From contig NZ_RKRF01000007.1 in NCBI RefSeq assembly GCF_003843875.1, forward strand, positions 744,001 to 808,000: a stretch of 64,000 nucleotides of DNA, read 5' to 3'. The notes beneath the pieces were generated by a model. The model ran no database searches. It saw only the letters and a program-made list of their open reading frames with translations, and had not been told where the DNA came from. This document shows, one piece after another, positions 62,060 to 64,000 of this stretch (its first letter is position 1; each line of letters starts with the position of its first letter). The position numbers and the translations under genes were made by a program. The stretch comes from Aquisalibacillus elongatus (lineage in GTDB: Bacteria; Bacillota; Bacilli; Bacillales; Alkalibacillaceae).

Positions 62060-63682
62060 TTAGATCGATACCACTAAATGATCTTGCTCCCACCTGGGTG
62101 GTACATCGAGTAAATTAAATGGTAAGTCAGGTCCATACTCATTCATAAAATATACAATATTCCAAACGCGCTCTTGTAATCCTTTATTCGGATAATAAAA
62201 ATGATTTAATTCGTCAAAACATCGAATAGATTGCTGGTGCTTACGACGAAGTTCTTGTTTTATGCGTTTTTCTAATTGATTAATATCTTCATGAATTCTG
62301 TCTAAGTTTGATTCAGCATATGCCCCTAAGTCATCTTGGATGTCAAAAGCGAGATCTTGTAATGGTTTATGAACGAATTCTAGTTCTTGTTTAACATTCT
62401 CCACAACTTCTTCAATTGGCTTCGAGGTTTGGCGGTTGAGCCAATTCATCTTGTGTTGAAAAATACCTTTAGATATTAAATCCTCGAACTTAACATGGTG
62501 TCTTAAGATCCATTGTTCATGCTTAGCCCCTAATAACGTTAAGGATAATCTCGGCATCACAATAGGAAATTGAAGTCCTAAGCGTTCAAACGCTGGTTTA
62601 AGAACCGACCAATAAGCTATTTCACCGGGACCACCGACAAAGGACAATACAGGGAAAACATACTCCTGCATAATAGGTCTAGTCACGACGTTATTACTAA
62701 ACAGGCGCGGATTTGACTTAATTTTTTGGATTAATTCTTCTGTTGTAAACTGAACACCCATCTCTTCATTTAGCCAATGATCACCTTTACGTTCTAATAA
62801 AAAACGCTCACCATTCACATGGTAAAATAAATGGCCATCTTCTGTTGTTGCATCAAGAGAAATACTATACCCTTTATCTTCTTGGGTCTCAATTTGATCA
62901 ACGACTGATTCGGCAATCTCATTTTGATGTTGGACCATTTCGACGAAGTAGTCCGCTTCTATGTCACGAAGTTCATCAGCATCAGAATCAACTAGCACTA
63001 AACCTTCATGAGCAAACAATGTGTTTGTAAACTTAGCAAACAAATCAACATACGTATCGCCATCTTCAACTAAATTAATTAGACGCTCATATAAATCGTT
63101 TGTGTATTCTGTTTCACGTAACGATTTAAAAAGGTCGTTGATCCAAGCCAACATACTTTCTTTATCTATCACTCGTTTAGATACAGGTGTTTTCTCTGGA
63201 TCAGTCGATTGAATTCGATGTTTATGAAGACGCTGATCTTGATAAGTATAAACATGATTGATCTCTTCAAAGTCATGATCTTCTCCTGCCATCCAAAACA
63301 CAGGAATCACCGGTTGTTGAAGATACTCTCGTTGTTCTTTTGCTTGAACAATAATTGAAATTATTTTATGAATCGTATATAACGGTCCAGAGAAAAGTCC
63401 AGCCTGTTGACCGCCAATTACGACAACAGCGTTTGGATCGTTTAACGCCTCAATATGATTCAAAACAGCTTCAGATGTTCCCCATTTTTGATATTGTTTT
63501 TTTAAAGCGTCCGTTAAAGCTTCTCGTTTAAAATCCTGACTTGATAAATAATCATGGCGCTTCTTATAGTTTCGAATTTGATAAGGATCATAATGAAACT
63601 GTGTCATGATGGACTCTTCACGATTTCTATAATCTTGTATAAGTGCTGATTGTTTTGGTAAATGTACTGAATGTACTTTCAT
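62060..63682 (-). CDS. bshC: Bacillithiol biosynthesis cysteine-adding enzyme
   Basis: 540 residues. Adds cysteine to GlcN-malate in the last step of bacillithiol synthesis. VVVIGGQQAGLFSGPLYTIHKI, VFWMAGEDHDFEEINHVY and FSNNVVTRPIMQ are BshC motifs (the first two shown without their joins), and a C-terminal coiled coil follows. AAAGGAAGG Shine-Dalgarno. The position upstream of mraZ is that of B. subtilis yllA/bshC. Confidence 0.95.
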   Translation of the reverse strand: MKVHSVHLPKQSALIQDYRNREESIMTQFHYDPYQIRNYKKRHDYLSSQDFKREALTDALKKQYQKWGTSEAVLNHIEALNDPNAVVVIGGQQAGLFSGPLYTIHKIISIIVQAKEQREYLQQPVIPVFWMAGEDHDFEEINHVYTYQDQRLHKHRIQSTDPEKTPVSKRVIDKESMLAWINDLFKSLRETEYTNDLYERLINLVEDGDTYVDLFAKFTNTLFAHEGLVLVDSDADELRDIEADYFVEMVQHQNEIAESVVDQIETQEDKGYSISLDATTEDGHLFYHVNGERFLLERKGDHWLNEEMGVQFTTEELIQKIKSNPRLFSNNVVTRPIMQEYVFPVLSFVGGPGEIAYWSVLKPAFERLGLQFPIVMPRLSLTLLGAKHEQWILRHHVKFEDLISKGIFQHKMNWLNRQTSKPIEEVVENVKQELEFVHKPLQDLAFDIQDDLGAYAESNLDRIHEDINQLEKRIKQELRRKHQQSIRCFDELNHFYYPNKGLQERVWNIVYFMNEYGPDLPFNLLDVPPRWEQDHLVVSI

Positions 63683-63768
63683 TGCTATACCTTCCTTTTA
63701 ACGATCGCGTTTATTCTGTCTGTTATTTTAACGGATTGAATCACGTTTTTCACTTTATTTGTTTGTCA

Positions 63769-64000
63769 TTAAAAATTAACCCAAATTCCAATAGGTAGAA
63801 GTAACAAATAACTTATAGCTAATAAGACGAATCCTGCTCGCCAGACTAGCCTCGCAGCCATCCAGATATTAACTTCCAGATCTTTACGCCATTGAATTGT
63901 GATTACAAACAAAATAGCAATCATATACGTTATAATGGTCCAGGTTAAAAAGGAGTAGTCAAAAATAATAAATAAAATGGCATTAACAGCTAGGATAAAA
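63769..64000 (-). CDS. DUF3397-type membrane protein (partial, C-terminal part)
   Basis: About 76 C-terminal residues; the start lies past 64000. Three hydrophobic segments separated by a polar stretch (WRKDLEVNIWMAARLVWR), ending PIGIWVNF. It resembles DUF3397 proteins, which in Bacillaceae lie just upstream of bshC. The function is unknown. Confidence 0.7.
   Translation of the reverse strand, partial: FILAVNAILFIIFDYSFLTWTIITYMIAILFVITIQWRKDLEVNIWMAARLVWRAGFVLLAISYLLLLPIGIWVNF

Overview
This 64 kb window is a low-GC, Gram-positive, endospore-forming chromosome segment from the Bacillaceae. Gene content and order follow the Bacillus subtilis block from the bshC/mraZ region through dcw, ylm, ileS, pyr and ylo genes to recG, almost all on the minus strand. 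Spore genes (spoVD, spoVE, spoIIGA, sigE, sigG, spoVM, ymxH/ylmC) show that it sporulates. The MurE ligase carries a DNPR motif, which points to meso-diaminopimelate in the wall. Many surface domains are acidic, which fits but does not prove a halophilic or halotolerant genus. No rRNA, tRNA, CRISPR, prophage or intact insertion sequence was seen.

Reading in the direction of transcription (high to low coordinates): 64000-57800 holds a DUF3397 membrane protein (cut by the edge), bshC, then mraZ-rsmH-ftsL-pbpB behind a putative MraZ operator. 57800-44900 holds spoVD-murE-murF-mraY-murD-spoVE-murB-divIB and ftsA-ftsZ. Compared with B. subtilis, murF is present in the cluster, while murG and the ylxW-ylxX-sbp genes are missing. 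44800-42200 is spoIIGA-sigE-sigG, with a long-spacer promoter typical of spoIIG. 42100-38200 is ymxH/ylmC-pgeF-yggS-sepF-yggT-ylmH-divIVA. 38150-33600 is ileS behind an isoleucine-type T-box, then lspA and an RluD-type pseudouridine synthase.

33600-21900 is the complete pyrimidine operon pyrR-uraA-pyrB-pyrC-carA-carB-pyrK-pyrD-pyrF-pyrE. It has a near-consensus promoter and two PyrR-dependent attenuators, not the three of B. subtilis. rqcH is convergent to it. 19900-6700 holds yicC-remA-gmk-rpoZ-coaBC-priA-fmt-rsmB-prpC-prkC-rsgA-rpe-thiN-spoVM; the peptide deformylase gene usually found between priA and fmt is absent. rpmB is divergent from an Asp23-family gene and fakA. A plus-strand AzgA-type purine permease sits between fakA and sdaAB-sdaAA-recG.

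The main non-textbook signals are: (1) a 21-bp tandem-repeat family present at two loci (21780-21901 and 32684-32767), each starting just after an intrinsic-terminator hairpin; (2) a pair of mutually exclusive hairpins between murD and spoVE that could gate spoVE expression; (3) a palindrome with two Spo0A-box-like arms around the -35 of the spoIIG promoter; (4) three GTGG repeats at exact 10-bp spacing upstream of mraZ, with a second, oppositely oriented set about 100 bp away; (5) the gene losses and the murF placement listed above. Several start codons are moved here because a strong Shine-Dalgarno sequence lies inside the longest open frame.
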